A stretch of 64,000 nt of DNA from Nymphaea colorata (Eukaryota; Streptophyta; Magnoliopsida; Nymphaeales; Nymphaeaceae), in contig NC_045149.1 of NCBI RefSeq assembly GCF_008831285.2, positions 18,863,035-18,927,034 of the forward strand, given 5' to 3'. The position numbers and the translations under genes were made by a program. Position 1 is the stretch's first letter, and every line of letters begins with the position of its first letter. The notes under the pieces were generated by a model. It worked only from the letters and a program-made list of their open reading frames with translations. It made no database searches and was not told the DNA's origin. Below, piece after piece: positions 63,177-64,000 of this stretch.

Positions 63177-63449
63177 GCTCACCCCACGTGGTAAAATGGG
63201 TCGGACCTTAAAATGGAATACTCAAATGGCAAGGGCTATGAGTCATGAACCGATCCTATCCTTAACTAGGGAGATTGGAATTAGAAGCTTATGAAGGGCA
63301 TTTTGCGACTCCAGATCTAGGATCTGGGTTTTGATTTAATATGGACCTTGTTACATTCATGGTTCTAGCAAGCGAGGGATTCAATAACCATGAATTTAAG
63401 ACACCATTGATCCCTCGAGGAGAGGTTGTCTTACTTGAGATCCATTAAG

Positions 63450-63900
63450 AAGATATACCAAGTATACGGAACGCCGGGATCATTTCTCATTTATCTCTCG
63501 GACCTTTTGAAAAGGGGACACAAAATCTTAGTTAAGCATCATGGATATGAAATCCTGGAAATTAAAATTCAAAGATCCCGGATCAGTTCTGAAGTAATCA
63601 AAATACCTTGAGGGGCCTTTGTTACCACTTATGAGACCTTTTGACAGTGTAAAACAATAGAGAAATTGCAACTGCAGATTCTAGTTGTGAGTTAAGATTC
63701 TTAGATTGATGGACTATAAATTTTGGTGTGGAACTCTTGTGACAGACCTGATATTCATAATTTGATGAACTGTAAGGTGTGTTTGTTACCATGGATCTCT
63801 AATCACTGAGGATCTTAGACCTGTGAATCAGAGGTCTGACCCTAACATGCAGTGGATTATTGCTGATACGCAGGTCAGATCTCTAATTTGAGGACCGTTC
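63450..63900. repeat. GATC-rich dispersed repeat fragment
   Basis: Words such as TTGATGAACTGTAA, GGATCTCTAA, GAGGATCTTAGACC and CAGATCTCTAATTTGAGG are of the same kind as at 11.82, 12.48, 15.16 and 31.75 kb. Likely transposon remnants. Confidence 0.35.
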
Positions 63901-64000
63901 TTGCTAGAAAGCCTACATGATATGTAGTCAGAACAGGAAAAGGTTTTCCCCTTTCCCTAGACAAAGAAAATTAAAGAAAAAGAAGCTTATGAATTTATTA

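Larger units (their letters stand above)
61018..64000. other. 3' flank of NMNAT and gene-free DNA
   Basis: A possible 3'UTR intron (AAACAAG|GTATTT at 61024 to TGTGGCAG|GCGTC at about 61199) follows the NMNAT stop. Further on I see only a (GA)n run near 62360-62381, a 25-bp tandem pair at 63125-63175 and GATC-rich repeat DNA at 63450-63900. No gene was recognised. Confidence 0.5.

Overview
This window is nuclear DNA of a flowering plant. The evidence is spliced genes with GT-AG introns (and one GC-AG intron), a PLS/E-class pentatricopeptide repeat (PPR) gene, a plasmodesmata-located (double DUF26) protein, a plant-type TOM9/TOM22 import receptor, a telo-box in front of a ribosomal protein gene, a nuclear tRNA gene, and many (TA)n, (GA)n and (CT)n microsatellites, MITEs and SINE-like pieces. 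The species cannot be told from the sequence alone.

Layout: 0-2.2 kb, a single-exon organellar PPR gene (+). 6.8-7.4 kb, a single-exon DUF4408/DUF761 membrane protein gene (+). 7.4-21.4 kb, a gene-free stretch of degenerate repeats, including a clear 192-bp hAT-type MITE with an exact 8-bp target duplication. 21.5-22.6 kb, a three-exon PDLP-type gene (+). 22.6-30.9 kb, gene-free. 31.0-36.7 kb, two TOM9-2 genes (-) inside a ~3-kb tandem segmental duplication. The left copy has a 1-nt deletion and looks broken; the right copy is intact. Between them, at 32.2-33.9 kb, is a decayed locus with DUF761-like remains and a long inverted repeat with its own TATA box. 40.8-41.5 kb, RPL37 (-, four exons, one GC-AG intron). 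43.1-48.8 kb, a TLDc-domain gene (+, eight coding exons). 49.6 kb, an unassigned terminal exon (-). 51.3 kb, tRNA-Thr(CGU). 51.8-61.0 kb, NMNAT, the NAD-biosynthesis adenylyltransferase (+, nine coding exons plus a 5'UTR intron), with a tRNA-derived SINE in its last intron. 61-64 kb, 3' flank and repeats.

The genes are unrelated housekeeping or plant-specific genes with no operon-like logic: organellar RNA processing (PPR), mitochondrial import (TOM9), translation (RPL37, tRNA-Thr), NAD synthesis (NMNAT), cell-cell channels (PDLP) and a probable stress-related TLDc protein. Exon boundaries were derived by hand from splice signals, reading-frame continuity and family knowledge. The phases close exactly for all four spliced genes (PDLP 295 aa, RPL37 95 aa, TLDc 336 aa, NMNAT 251 aa).
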